From: Heliomarina baculiformis
Lineage (GTDB): Bacteria > Pseudomonadota > Alphaproteobacteria > Rhodobacterales > Rhodobacteraceae
Reading direction: 5' to 3'
DNA length: 64,000 bases
NCBI RefSeq assembly: GCF_019966545.1
Contig: NZ_JAIMIC010000008.1
Coordinates: 186,001-250,000 of the forward strand
Below the pieces are notes generated by a model. That model saw nothing but the letters and a program-made list of their open reading frames with translations, made no database searches and was not told where the DNA came from. How positions within the stretch are numbered: position 1 is the first letter of the stretch; each line of letters begins with the position of its first letter. The translations under genes and the position numbers were made by a program. Of the stretch, positions 50,900 to 59,268 are shown piece after piece.

Positions 50900-52681
50900 A
50901 TGACCCAGTCAAGGAACATAAGCTCAGATGGCGATGTCCTCCTTGCCGTTGAGAACCTGGAGATTTCTTTCGGGCATGCTGCGGTGGTCAAGGGCGTGAA
51001 CCTGACTGTCAAGCAGGGCGAAGTACTTGCGTTGGTCGGAGAGTCGGGGAGCGGCAAGAGCATGATCGGGCGCTCGATTCTTGGATTACTGCCCGAACCC
51101 GGGCGCGTTACCCAAGGCCATATCCGGTTTGGTAGTGAGGAAATAACTTCTCCAACGAGCCCTGAGGCATTGCGCAAGCTGCGCGGACGTTCCATCGGGC
51201 TGATCTTCCAAGAGCCGCTTTCGTCGCTGAACCCGACGATGCGCATTGGTGAACAGATGTTCGAGGCGATGCGGTTGCATACCGACCTTTCCGAGAGCCA
51301 GATCCGCGAACGGGCGCTCGACATGCTGCGACAGGTTCGGCTGGACCGGCCAGAGACGCTGCTCAATCACTATCCGCACGAATTCTCGGGCGGGATGCGA
51401 CAGCGGATCATGATCGCCTCGGTGATGATGCTTCAGCCGAAACTGCTCATTGCCGACGAGCCGACGACAGCGCTCGACGCGGTGGTTCAACGTGAGGTGC
51501 TGGATATCATGGAGGAATTAGCCCGGGCCAATGGTACGGCTGTGATCCTTATCTCTCACGATCTCGCCGTCGTGGCGCGCTATGCCGACCGGATCGCTGT
51601 GATGGAGCAGGGCGTACTGGTAGAAAGCGGGGTTACACAAAAGGTTCTGACGCGCCCGCAGCATCCGTACACCCAAAGGCTGCTCGAGGCCGCACAACTT
51701 GGCGTGCCAGCTCCGGTTGCCGGACGTGAAGGGGAACCGCTCTTGAAGATCGAGAACCTGAGCGTCGATTTCACGGAAAAAGGCTGGCTGGGCCTTGTTG
51801 GCGGGAAGGTTCACCATGCGGTACGCGATGTCTCGCTGACGGTTGCGCCGGGCGAATTTGTTGGTCTCGTCGGTAAATCCGGCAGCGGCAAGAGCACCAT
51901 CGGGCGAGCGGTCTGCGGTCTGACCCCAAGCGTCGGCGGGCGTGTCACCTTTGACGGGCGTGAATTGGGTAGCCTGTCATCGGCGGAAGAGCGCAAACTG
52001 CGTCAGCGTATTCGGGTCGTTTTCCAGGATCCATTTTCTTCGCTGAATCCCCGGATGCGGATTGGCCGTATCATCCGCGAGGGTCTGCGCCATGACACCA
52101 GCCTGAGCCGGGCCGAGCGGCAACGTGCGGTCGAGGAAATGCTGGAGGCAGTCGGGCTGACTCGCGAAATGGCAAACCGATTCCCGCATGCACTCTCTGG
52201 GGGGCAACGTCAGCGGGTCGCCATTGCCCGGGCGCTGATTGCGAAACCGGATCTTATCATCGCGGACGAACCGGTTTCGGCCCTCGACGTGACGATTCAG
52301 GCACAGATCCTTTCTCTTTTGAAACGGCTACAGGCAGAATTTGGCTTTGCCTGTCTGTTCGTCAGCCACGATCTCCACATCGTCGAGCAGCTTTGCGCCC
52401 GGCTCTACGTTCTGCACAATGGTCGCTTGATGGAGTCGGCGGCGACGCCAGACCTCTTTGCCGCGCCCCGTCATCCCTATACCCGGCTGCTGCTAAGCGC
52501 TTCCCCGCGGCTTCAACAGAGTGAGGACGGGGTTATGCTTGCCGAGACAGAGCTGCCGCAGGACGACAGTGACGTGACCGACTACTACGATGCGACACGC
52601 CCTGACGACCCTTATCATCTTGTTGAGGCCAAAGCAGGCCACATCGTGGCTGTCAGAGCACGGGAAGCGACCAGCCTATGA
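50900..52681 (+). CDS. Peptide-type ABC transporter, fused DppD-DppF ATPase
   Basis: A 593-residue protein with two complete ABC ATPase domains, equivalent to DppD and DppF joined. Each has Walker A (GESGSGKS, GKSGSGKS), an LSGGxxQR-type signature (FSGGMRQR, LSGGQRQR) and Walker B (LIADEPTTALD, IIADEPVSALD). Both have the oligopeptide-transporter C-terminal extensions (HPYTQRLL and HPYTRLLL). Start at ATG 50900, one base after the preceding stop. It drives uptake through the two permeases. Confidence 0.94.
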   Translation: MTQSRNISSDGDVLLAVENLEISFGHAAVVKGVNLTVKQGEVLALVGESGSGKSMIGRSILGLLPEPGRVTQGHIRFGSEEITSPTSPEALRKLRGRSIGLIFQEPLSSLNPTMRIGEQMFEAMRLHTDLSESQIRERALDMLRQVRLDRPETLLNHYPHEFSGGMRQRIMIASVMMLQPKLLIADEPTTALDAVVQREVLDIMEELARANGTAVILISHDLAVVARYADRIAVMEQGVLVESGVTQKVLTRPQHPYTQRLLEAAQLGVPAPVAGREGEPLLKIENLSVDFTEKGWLGLVGGKVHHAVRDVSLTVAPGEFVGLVGKSGSGKSTIGRAVCGLTPSVGGRVTFDGRELGSLSSAEERKLRQRIRVVFQDPFSSLNPRMRIGRIIREGLRHDTSLSRAERQRAVEEMLEAVGLTREMANRFPHALSGGQRQRVAIARALIAKPDLIIADEPVSALDVTIQAQILSLLKRLQAEFGFACLFVSHDLHIVEQLCARLYVLHNGRLMESAATPDLFAAPRHPYTRLLLSASPRLQQSEDGVMLAETELPQDDSDVTDYYDATRPDDPYHLVEAKAGHIVAVRAREATSL

Positions 52682-53322
52682 CACAGTCAATTCGTCGCCC
52701 CTATGTTCCGGCGCCCTACAAGATGGGCGAAGACGCCGCGCGAGCGATGATCTTATCCGAACCGTTCTCCTTGCTGGTCACTCAGGGTGAGGCAGGCATC
52801 ACCGAAGCAACCCACACGCCGCTCTATTTCGAAAACGGACAAGCGGACTGTGGCAAACTCGTCGGTCACATCACCCGTGCCAATCCCCAAGCCGCAAGCG
52901 TTGGTTCAGAAACTCAGGCACTCGCGGTTTTCACCGGCCCATCAGCTTATGTGTCACCGGCGTGGTATGTGGAAGATGAGGATGTACCCACGTGGATTTA
53001 CCAGTCGGTTCAGGTGCGCGGCCCGATAGAGTTGATCGAAACCGAGGAGGAGATGATGGCTCTAATGCTCAATATCGTCTCCCAATCCGAACGTCGTATC
53101 GGCGGTACATGGCAGTTGGATCGCATTGAACAGCGCGATATAGATAGAATGATGCTCCGGATCGTCGGATTCCGTATTCACATCGAAACGGTTGTCGGGG
53201 TCTCCAAGGTCGAGCAGACGCGCTCTGCTGCGAACCGTGCTGCGGTTGCTGCAAAGTTGGAAGGCGGGCGCGAGATTGGTCGCGACCCTCTCCGCGCGCT
53301 TCTGGGCGTGTCCCAGATCTGA
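52678..53322 (+). CDS. FMN-binding split-barrel protein, PaiB-like
   Basis: A 214-residue PaiB-family protein: RPYVPAPYKM at the N-terminus, KLVGHITRANPQ near residues 60-71, FTGPSAYVSPAWY near 82-94, and VQVRGPIE. PaiB of Bacillus was described as a negative regulator; the fold binds flavin or heme, so it may be an enzyme. It overlaps the ATPase gene by 4 bases and is the last gene of the importer operon. No strong terminator was identified after it. Confidence 0.88.
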   Translation: MTQSIRRPYVPAPYKMGEDAARAMILSEPFSLLVTQGEAGITEATHTPLYFENGQADCGKLVGHITRANPQAASVGSETQALAVFTGPSAYVSPAWYVEDEDVPTWIYQSVQVRGPIELIETEEEMMALMLNIVSQSERRIGGTWQLDRIEQRDIDRMMLRIVGFRIHIETVVGVSKVEQTRSAANRAAVAAKLEGGREIGRDPLRALLGVSQI

Positions 53323-53781
53323 ATCGTTCTCCCTTTTGACGCTGAGGTTAGGTGCCCTTCTGTTCAGGCGTCCAGCCTTGCGTGATACGCCCCACGACGG
53401 ACCTTTCTGGATCGATGTGGCGTAGCGGTTTGAACCTTTAGGACTTTTTTGTCGGTCTGCGACCGGCCTCTACGCCCGAATTCGCCTAGGTGTTTTCTCG
53501 GCGATGCATCGTCGGCCCAGTACTTACGATGGATCTCTCGAGATCGTCGATTTGCGCCAATTCAGGACTCGCACCAGACTTCAAGGCGTGCCAGTAGATT
53601 CCCAATCTTGTGGCATTCCTGAAGGGACAGTTGCGTGTAAAAGGCTTCGATGAGAATTCGGAAAACGTAACTGAAAAATTTTTGCCGCTCTCTCGCCGTC
53701 TCAGCGGCTGCCGCGCGACCGCTACAGCCCACGTCGATTTCCGTCTGGCGTCTTTTAGGCGCCACTACTAAAACATAATTC
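53323..53781. other. Spacer without convincing gene
   Basis: 459 bases after the PaiB-like gene. A 67-codon minus-strand frame at 53562-53765 exists but shows no recognisable family and lacks a clear ribosome site; I do not call it. No RNA or repeat was seen. Confidence 0.5.
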
Positions 53782-54060
53782 CTACCTTTGCCATCGACGC
53801 GGCAGCCGGAAGTTTATGGTCAACGATTGGCCAATTCCATCGGGCGGAGCGCTTAGCAAATTGTCGTCGGACCACATCTCCGCGACCATGGCATCACAGC
53901 ACATGGCCACGCGGTGACTGGCACCAGGATAGCCGTCAACTTCCTCGTCCAAGTCCTGCGCATTTATGGCGATTTCGGTTCGTCCCAAACCCTCTGCACG
54001 GTTCAGCATGCGCCTGAGGACCCTTTGAAAGTCGCCAGGCTTGGGTACGAGTGCAATCAT
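53782..54060 (-). CDS. Small conserved protein with GYPG-HR-CC motif, unknown function
   Basis: A 92-residue protein (from ATG 54060; a longer frame begins at 54108). It contains INAQDLDEEVDGYPGASHRV followed by a CC pair and a C-terminal SLTINFRLPRRW strand. I recall a family of small bacterial proteins with this pattern (HxxVGGYPG...HR...CC..M...SxTIRYxLPR), but no function is established. It stands alone between spacers with no operon partner. The paired cysteines and histidine could bind metal, which is speculation. Confidence 0.6.
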   Translation of the reverse strand: MIALVPKPGDFQRVLRRMLNRAEGLGRTEIAINAQDLDEEVDGYPGASHRVAMCCDAMVAEMWSDDNLLSAPPDGIGQSLTINFRLPRRWQR

Positions 54061-54286
54061 GAAGCAGCTTTGCACGGCTTTGTTTTCAAAGATACCCTCT
54101 TGCCTCAAGGGAACTGTCAGATAATGCGTCGTATCGTTCAGTCTTTCTCAAAGACACGCTATTTTCTGAAACCGTGTACTTGCTTTTTGCCCTGGAAACA
54201 TCCACATGAGGTTGGCTAACGTTTTTCTGCGACCCTCTGCCTCCGTTCAACCGGCTTCAGTCGATCACTCAGTCTGATATTGCCGG

Positions 54287-54308
54287 GCTGCCGCATCCTG
54301 CGGGCAGC
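54287..54308 (+). promoter_or_regulatory. Hairpin in the csp leader
   Basis: GCTGCCGCA pairs with TGCGGGCAGC with one bulged base around TCC, 23 bases before the cold-shock gene start and upstream of its AGGAG site (54318-54322). Structured leaders that refold in the cold are known for csp genes; this hairpin might take part. Confidence 0.4.
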
Positions 54309-54331
54309 ACCAAGAATAGGAGATCACGGAT

Positions 54332-54538
54332 ATGGCCAATGGCACCGTGAAATGGTTCAACGCAACTAAAGGCTTCGGCTTCATCGAGCCCGAGACAGGC
54401 GGACGTGACGTCTTCGTCCACATTTCGGCCGTCGAACGCGCAGGCCTGACCGGTCTTGCCGACGCTCAGAAGGTTACCTTCGACGTCGAATCGGGCCGCG
54501 ACAACAGAGAGAGCGCGACCAATCTCGCGCTCGCCTGA
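54332..54538 (+). CDS. CspA-family cold shock protein
   Basis: A 68-residue single cold-shock domain. The RNA-binding motifs are KGFGFIEP (RNP1, ~14-21) and DVFVHIS (RNP2, ~28-34), with the start GTVKWFNATKG. It binds single-stranded RNA/DNA and acts as an RNA chaperone in the cytoplasm. A structured leader precedes it and a strong hairpin follows. Next downstream is a membrane fatty acid desaturase, a plausible partner in cold adaptation. Confidence 0.95.
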   Translation: MANGTVKWFNATKGFGFIEPETGGRDVFVHISAVERAGLTGLADAQKVTFDVESGRDNRESATNLALA

Positions 54539-54548
54539 TCCGAGCATA

Positions 54549-54574
54549 GCCGGGTGCCCTGACAGGCACCCGGC
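54549..54574 (+). terminator. Hairpin after the cold-shock gene
   Basis: A perfect 10-bp stem GCCGGGTGCC/GGCACCCGGC around CTGACA, ten bases after the csp stop. No T run follows, so it may be a weak or partial terminator, or protect the csp message while allowing some readthrough into the desaturase gene. Confidence 0.6.
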
Positions 54575-54644
54575 ACACCAATCTCTTCCACACACAGATC
54601 CTCGACCAACAGTCCTCGGACCGAGTCCGACTCGAGGTTCGGCG

Positions 54645-55631
54645 CTGTCTTGGAGTCGTCGCCTCGCAGCTTATCGGACCCCGATTCCGTCGCGCAGTCG
54701 TTTTGAATTGGTCGTTACGGCACTCCCCTTCGCTTTCATCTTTGCCCTGTCGTGGTGGTCCCTCGCGATCAGCCCGTGGCTTTCGGTCGGCATGTCGCTG
54801 ACCAACGCAGCCTTCGTCATCCGTCTCTTCGTGATCCAGCATGACTGCGGACACGGCGCTTTCTTCTCGTCCCGGTTCTGGAACGGATGGTGCGGGCGGA
54901 TTATCGGCGTGCTGACGCTAACCCCGTACGCCATGTGGAAACAGAACCACGCGCTTCATCACGCGACGACCGGTAACCTCGACCATCGCGGGACGGGGGA
55001 CATCCCCACCCTAACGATCGCCGAATATCGCTCCAGGTCGTTGGTGGCGCGAGCCGGATACCGACTTCTACGGAATCCGTTGGTGCTCTTCGGGTTCATC
55101 GCGACATTCAATTTCCTGATTTGGAACCGTGTTCCGCCCAATCCCCTGAAGGCACGACGGGGAGAGTGGAAAAGTGCCCTTGGCACCGATGGCGCAATCA
55201 TCGCTCTGCTCGGATCGCTTTACCTGCTGGGTGGCGTTCCGGTGCTGGTCTTCGTCTACCTGCCCATGATGGTGCTCGCGGCGATTGTCGGCACATGGCT
55301 CTTCTATGTTCAGCATCAGTTCGAAGAGACATATTGGGATCAGGATACAGAGTGGACGGTGCAGGACGCGTCGTATCGTGGCTCGTCCCACTACGTTTTA
55401 CCGCCAATTCTGACATGGATGACCGGGAACATCGGTGCACATCATATCCATCACCTCGCCAGCCGCATCCCATTCTACCGACTGCCCGAAGTTCTTCGCG
55501 ACAACGTCCAGTTCAACGAGGTTGGAAGAATTACGTTCTATGAGAGCCTGGGTTGCGCAAAGCTCGCACTCTGGGATGAGGCCGGACGTCGTCTCGTTTC
55601 TTTTTCCGAAGCCCGTAAGTTGCCTTCATGA
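54645..55631 (+). CDS. Membrane fatty acid desaturase (DesA-like)
   Basis: An integral-membrane di-iron desaturase that introduces a double bond into lipid acyl chains. The three histidine boxes are HDCGH (near residue 66), HALHH (near 103) and HHIHH (near 267), with four hydrophobic segments between them. Conserved sequence begins at about SWSRRLAAYRTPIPS, yet this frame has no ATG or GTG between the csp gene and that point. CTG 54645 with GAGG seven bases before is my provisional start; TTG 54708 would shorten the N-terminus. It directly follows the cold-shock gene. Confidence 0.85.
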   Translation: MSWSRRLAAYRTPIPSRSRFELVVTALPFAFIFALSWWSLAISPWLSVGMSLTNAAFVIRLFVIQHDCGHGAFFSSRFWNGWCGRIIGVLTLTPYAMWKQNHALHHATTGNLDHRGTGDIPTLTIAEYRSRSLVARAGYRLLRNPLVLFGFIATFNFLIWNRVPPNPLKARRGEWKSALGTDGAIIALLGSLYLLGGVPVLVFVYLPMMVLAAIVGTWLFYVQHQFEETYWDQDTEWTVQDASYRGSSHYVLPPILTWMTGNIGAHHIHHLASRIPFYRLPEVLRDNVQFNEVGRITFYESLGCAKLALWDEAGRRLVSFSEARKLPS

Positions 55632-56202
55632 TCGCGATTCAAAGGAGCGCGACAGGAACGGGACGGCTCTCCGAATAACCAGTCTAACAAAGCGAGCGTC
55701 AACGTGGGAATAAACGTGCAGTCGATGATGTACGCACGACTGCCCTAATCTCAGCTTATGGAAAATTTCGTTTACAGTGATCGCCAACTTTCAGGGCGGG
55801 CCGGCGTTTGGTGTCGTCTGCGTTTGCTGGGAACTGTTTGCAGTTTCGGGCTTCTAGGTTCAGGGCGCGCGCGTTGCCCGTCGCCTTTGGGCATCTATCC
55901 TCTGAGCAGGTGGTTCGGCCTTGTCCTTGGGTGCCTCTGGCCTTGACGTTGGCGGCCAAAATGCTTCTGCGTATAGTCAGAAATCTCTAGGCTAAAAGGC
56001 AGAGGTGGGCTGTAATCGGTCACGACCCGTTTTCATTCAAGAGGTCCGCTATGTGGGACAAAGTTCGCCTTCTCTGCGGATGCGCGAACGGTGACTTTCC
56101 GGATGTTGAGAAAAAACTGTAATTGCGTTCCGTGGGTTGACTGGCAATCGGACTTGTTTGGCCTCATTCTCCAAAAAAAAAACCTGTTTGATAGGCTTCC
56201 TT
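55632..56202. other. Spacer without recognised gene
   Basis: 571 bases between the desaturase and the glycosyltransferase-51 gene. Two ~60-codon frames cross it without family resemblance. The base composition turns AT-rich toward 56150, just before the next gene. Confidence 0.5.
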
Positions 56203-56841
56203 ATGAGTCCTTCTCAGAAACTACTTTTCAGTATTTTTGTCATCATTGTCTCGGCGGTGGTTGCCAGAGGCGACACCACGGTACCAGAGCTTCCAAGCCC
56301 TGATCAAGTACGTAAACACTACCAAAAATTAGCGACCAATTGGCCGACGATACCCCGCACCGCGCAACTTGCATTTGTCGCGGCAGAGGATCGCTATTTC
56401 TTTAAACGTCCACCTCAAAACTCTACCATCACACAGCTGATCGGACGTTGGTACCTTCAACCAAGAGATGGGAAACTCCAAAGAATAGCACTTTCATTTG
56501 TGATAGGTGAAACACTCTCACATGAAGAGGTTTTGAACTGGTATGTGAACCAGATTTTCCTAGGGCAAAATTGCTTTGGCATTCTTGGCACAGCCTTGGC
56601 GTATTTTGGAAAACCTATTGATGATCTAAGACTTGAGGAAATCGCTTACTTAGCAGCACTGCCCAAATCTCCAATCCATTTCCATCCAGTTAGGTCATAC
56701 GAACGAGCGGTTGAGCGCAGAAATTTCGTGCTGACGGAAATGTTGAAAGCAGGATTTATATCGCACTATGAAGCCCAAAGTGCCATTCAGACGGCCCTTA
56801 TTGTCAGTGACCCATTGGAGCGTTGCAAACCTGAAGAATAG
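56203..56841 (+). CDS. Stand-alone glycosyltransferase-51 (peptidoglycan transglycosylase-like) domain
   Basis: A 212-residue protein with an N-terminal signal or anchor (LLFSIFVIIVSAVVA). It resembles the GT51 domain of bifunctional penicillin-binding proteins: FVAAEDRYFF (catalytic Glu62), NSTITQLIGRWYL, and the helical block EVLNWYVNQIFLGQNCFGI followed by AYFGK and YLAALPKSP. It lacks the usual histidine and glycine after EDxxF and has no transpeptidase domain. Base use is far more AT-rich than the neighbours, pointing to horizontal acquisition. It may polymerise glycan strands or be a degenerate copy. Confidence 0.75.
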   Translation: MSPSQKLLFSIFVIIVSAVVARGDTTVPELPSPDQVRKHYQKLATNWPTIPRTAQLAFVAAEDRYFFKRPPQNSTITQLIGRWYLQPRDGKLQRIALSFVIGETLSHEEVLNWYVNQIFLGQNCFGILGTALAYFGKPIDDLRLEEIAYLAALPKSPIHFHPVRSYERAVERRNFVLTEMLKAGFISHYEAQSAIQTALIVSDPLERCKPEE

Positions 56842-57202
56842 CTGCCAGTTCGCGGGGCATAGCAGACCTCAACTACAACTGTCGCAGAGTTTGTATTAAA
56901 TATTCGAAGATGTATCATTGGAAGTCGGTATGGTCTGGAAGACATCACGGCGACGACGGTTAACTCGCCAAAAGTTTATAATTCACGAGCCCAGCGATTT
57001 TCACTCCTGTAGTAGCCGATCCTGCATTAAATGGAAAAACGGTCGCGATGAGTGGCTTAAAGATCATTAAGATTTTATTCCTGCACGTACACATCCTGCA
57101 GCTGACAACATCTTTGATCTTTGCTCTGGACCAGCAAGAATTCTTTCGATGTTATTGATTGCTGCATGAGCTAATTGGCCAGCGTCGCCTTGACCAACTA
57201 GA
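56842..57202. other. AT-rich spacer
   Basis: 361 bases between the GT51 gene and the siderophore ATPase remnant. No gene, RNA or repeat recognised. Confidence 0.5.
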
Positions 57203-58050
57203 TCAAAATTCTCCGTCTATCCGAACTCGCCAGATAGGTGTACAGGCTTTTCTTCTGGCGATAGTTGGGCTTTTATTCGCTTTCAGCGGGACGATCATCG
57301 GGCGGCCGCTCACGGGATCGGGTATCACCTGCGATTTTAGGCCAAAGGACATTTCCAGATTTTCTGGCGTGATGACCTGTTCCGGTGTTCCGGCGGCGAC
57401 TAACCCATATTGGCCCAGCAGGATCAGCGTGTCCGAGAAGCGGGCGGCGAGGCTCAGGTCGTGCAGCACGCTGATGACTGTCAGGCCATCATCCACGTTC
57501 CACTTGCGAAGCAGGCTGAGCAAATCGATCTGATGCACCAGCTTCAGATAGGTCGTCGGTTCGTCCAGCAACAAAAGCGGTGCATTCTGTGCCAGAACCA
57601 ACGCAATCCATGTTCGCTGACGCTGGCCGCCCGACAGTTCCTGCGCCGGACGATCCGCCATTTCGGTCAATCCCACGACATCCAGCGCATTTTTGAGGCT
57701 TGCGAATCGTGCTCGCTCCACGGGGAGAGAAAACCTCTCCACGTTGTCCGGCCCCGTTTGACAAGATCACCGACAGTGATGCCATCTGGGGCGAGGCGAG
57801 TTTGCGGCAGGAACACCATCTCGCGTGGCGATGATCGGCTGTTCAGGGCGTGGATGTCTCGACCCTCCAATGTGGCGCGCCCATTCAACGGCTTCACCAA
57901 CCGTGCCAGCGATTTCAGGAAAGTCGATTTCCCGCAACCGATGGGGCCTAGAATCGTTGTCATATCGCCGCGCTTCAATTCGATGGCCAGATCGTTGATT
58001 GCGATATGATCATGATACCCGAGCGACAGGTTTTCAGCTCTCCGGGTCAT
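57203..58050 (-). pseudogene. Iron-siderophore ABC ATPase, frameshifted
   Basis: The 5' part (58050 to about 57720) reads a FepC/FecE-type ATPase with Walker A GPIGCGKST and Q-loop FLPQTRLAPDGITVGDLV. The remainder continues in another frame with LSGGQRQRTWIA, LLLLDEPTTYL and VLHDLSLAARFSD. The two halves overlap around 57720-57740, where a frameshift in GRTTWRGFLSPWSE separates them. The product would be non-functional unless the shift is a sequencing error. It belongs with the degraded permeases upstream. Confidence 0.8.
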
Positions 58051-58068
58051 AATTCGTCCCTTTCCATT

Positions 58069-58367
58069 TCACGAGACAGAAGCCAAAGCAGATATGGTGC
58101 CCCGATTAGGCCGGTCATCACGCCTATCCGGCGCTGCCAGTGGATTTAGGAACAGGGTCTGGAAAAGTGCGCCGGAAAGACCGAATACGGCCTCCGCTCC
58201 CAATGCGGTCGCAACTCGAGGGCCGCGAATTGTATCCAGGATCAGCGCGCCGGGACCTTTTCCGGTAGCCAGAAGGGTTAGGAGGTCATGCGCGCCATAT
58301 CTACCTGACCAATCGATATTGCCGCCGAGTATGTGGCCCCTAGTAATATGCTTAGAAGTACAGGGCC
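58069..58367 (-). pseudogene. FecD-type siderophore permease, N-terminal remnant
   Basis: Reading on the minus strand, VLLSILLGATYSAAISIGQ is the start of a FecCD permease, then the frame shifts and continues as ALILDTIRGPRVATALGAEA and GLSGALFQTLFLNPLA. The rest of the gene is missing before the ATPase remnant. Truncation plus frameshift mark it as dead. Confidence 0.7.
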
Positions 58368-58948
58368 TCTCACGCAGTTGCCCCGGGGCGCAGGCTGCGT
58401 GCGATGAAGATAAAGACTGACCGTTGCCTGCGAAAGAGACCCAGCGACCCAGAAGCGCAGGATTTCGAGTGAATCCTGACGGATCAGCACGACACCCGTC
58501 ACCAGAGACAGCCGCAGCGCATTCAACGCGGCCCCGGTCAGCGTCAGGCGCACCGGCCCGGCATCCCCCTAGAGCCTGCTGCCAAGGCCAAAGACTGCCA
58601 TCGCAGCGAGTGCCGCGCCGGGAAACGCAAGTAAAGCGATATTGCTTTGGCTTGCCTGCCCGAAGAGATAATAAGGGCAAAGGCTGCGCCGGCATTGACA
58701 CCAAGCAGCCCGGGATTGGGAAGGGGATTGCGGGTCAGCGCCTGCATCAGGCTGCCAGCCGCCTCAAGCGCTCCCCCAGCGATCATTCTCGGCAGCCGAA
58801 TATGAACAACGGTGACATGATCCGGGTCGTACTGATCAGAATTGGTGAAAGCCGCGGCGTAGTCTGAAAAGGCGAGGCTTCTGACGCCGAGGGTCAGGGA
58901 CACTGCCATGACTGAAAGCAGTCCTAATACAAGGAAAATCCATTTCAC
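58368..58948 (-). pseudogene. FecC-type siderophore permease remnant
   Basis: From GTG 58948 the frame reads FLVLGLLSVMAVSLTLGVRS, RLPRMIAGGALEAAGSLMQAL and NPGLLGVNAGAAFAL, typical of FecCD-family permeases. It loses the frame near 58640. A later segment in a different frame (LTGAALNALRLSLVTGVVLI, FWVAGSL) matches the middle of the same family. Most of the transmembrane core is deleted or shifted. It overlaps the binding-protein remnant by GTGA, showing the original operon order. Confidence 0.75.
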
Positions 58949-59193
58949 CGGGCGAGCCCTGCCAGCTGGGCGGATTGGACCGGCGTTGCCGGATCGCCGT
59001 CGATGGCGGCGAGCAGATCCTGTTCCAGCTCATTCAGGGCAAAGGGTAGCGACAGGATGCTGCTAAAGGACAACGCTCCTGCGAACAGCGGGCCTGCAAA
59101 GATTTCCCGTCCTTGCCGGTGCGCCGCCAGTGTCCGTCGCATCGTTTCTAGGATAGTATTCCTGATTGAAAAGTTGGGAATATGCTCGGGCAA
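58945..59193 (-). pseudogene. Siderophore-binding protein, C-terminal remnant
   Basis: Only the last ~50 residues look conserved: REIFAGPLFAGALSFSSILS and LPFALNELEQDLLAA, which fit the C-terminus of FecB/FhuD-type binding proteins. The open frame has no ATG start or signal peptide and the N-terminal domains are absent. It is the first member of the decayed B-C-D-E operon. Confidence 0.6.
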
Positions 59194-59268
59194 TGAGAAC
59201 TCTCGTAAGTAACGTCGGTTGGGTCCGAACGTTTGGCTAAAACGCAGGCGATCTGTCCGATCTCGCGC

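Noticed and set aside
55756-55959. Small frames on both strands in the spacer after the desaturase
   Set aside because: No ribosome site, no similarity to any family I know, and both strands are equally open.
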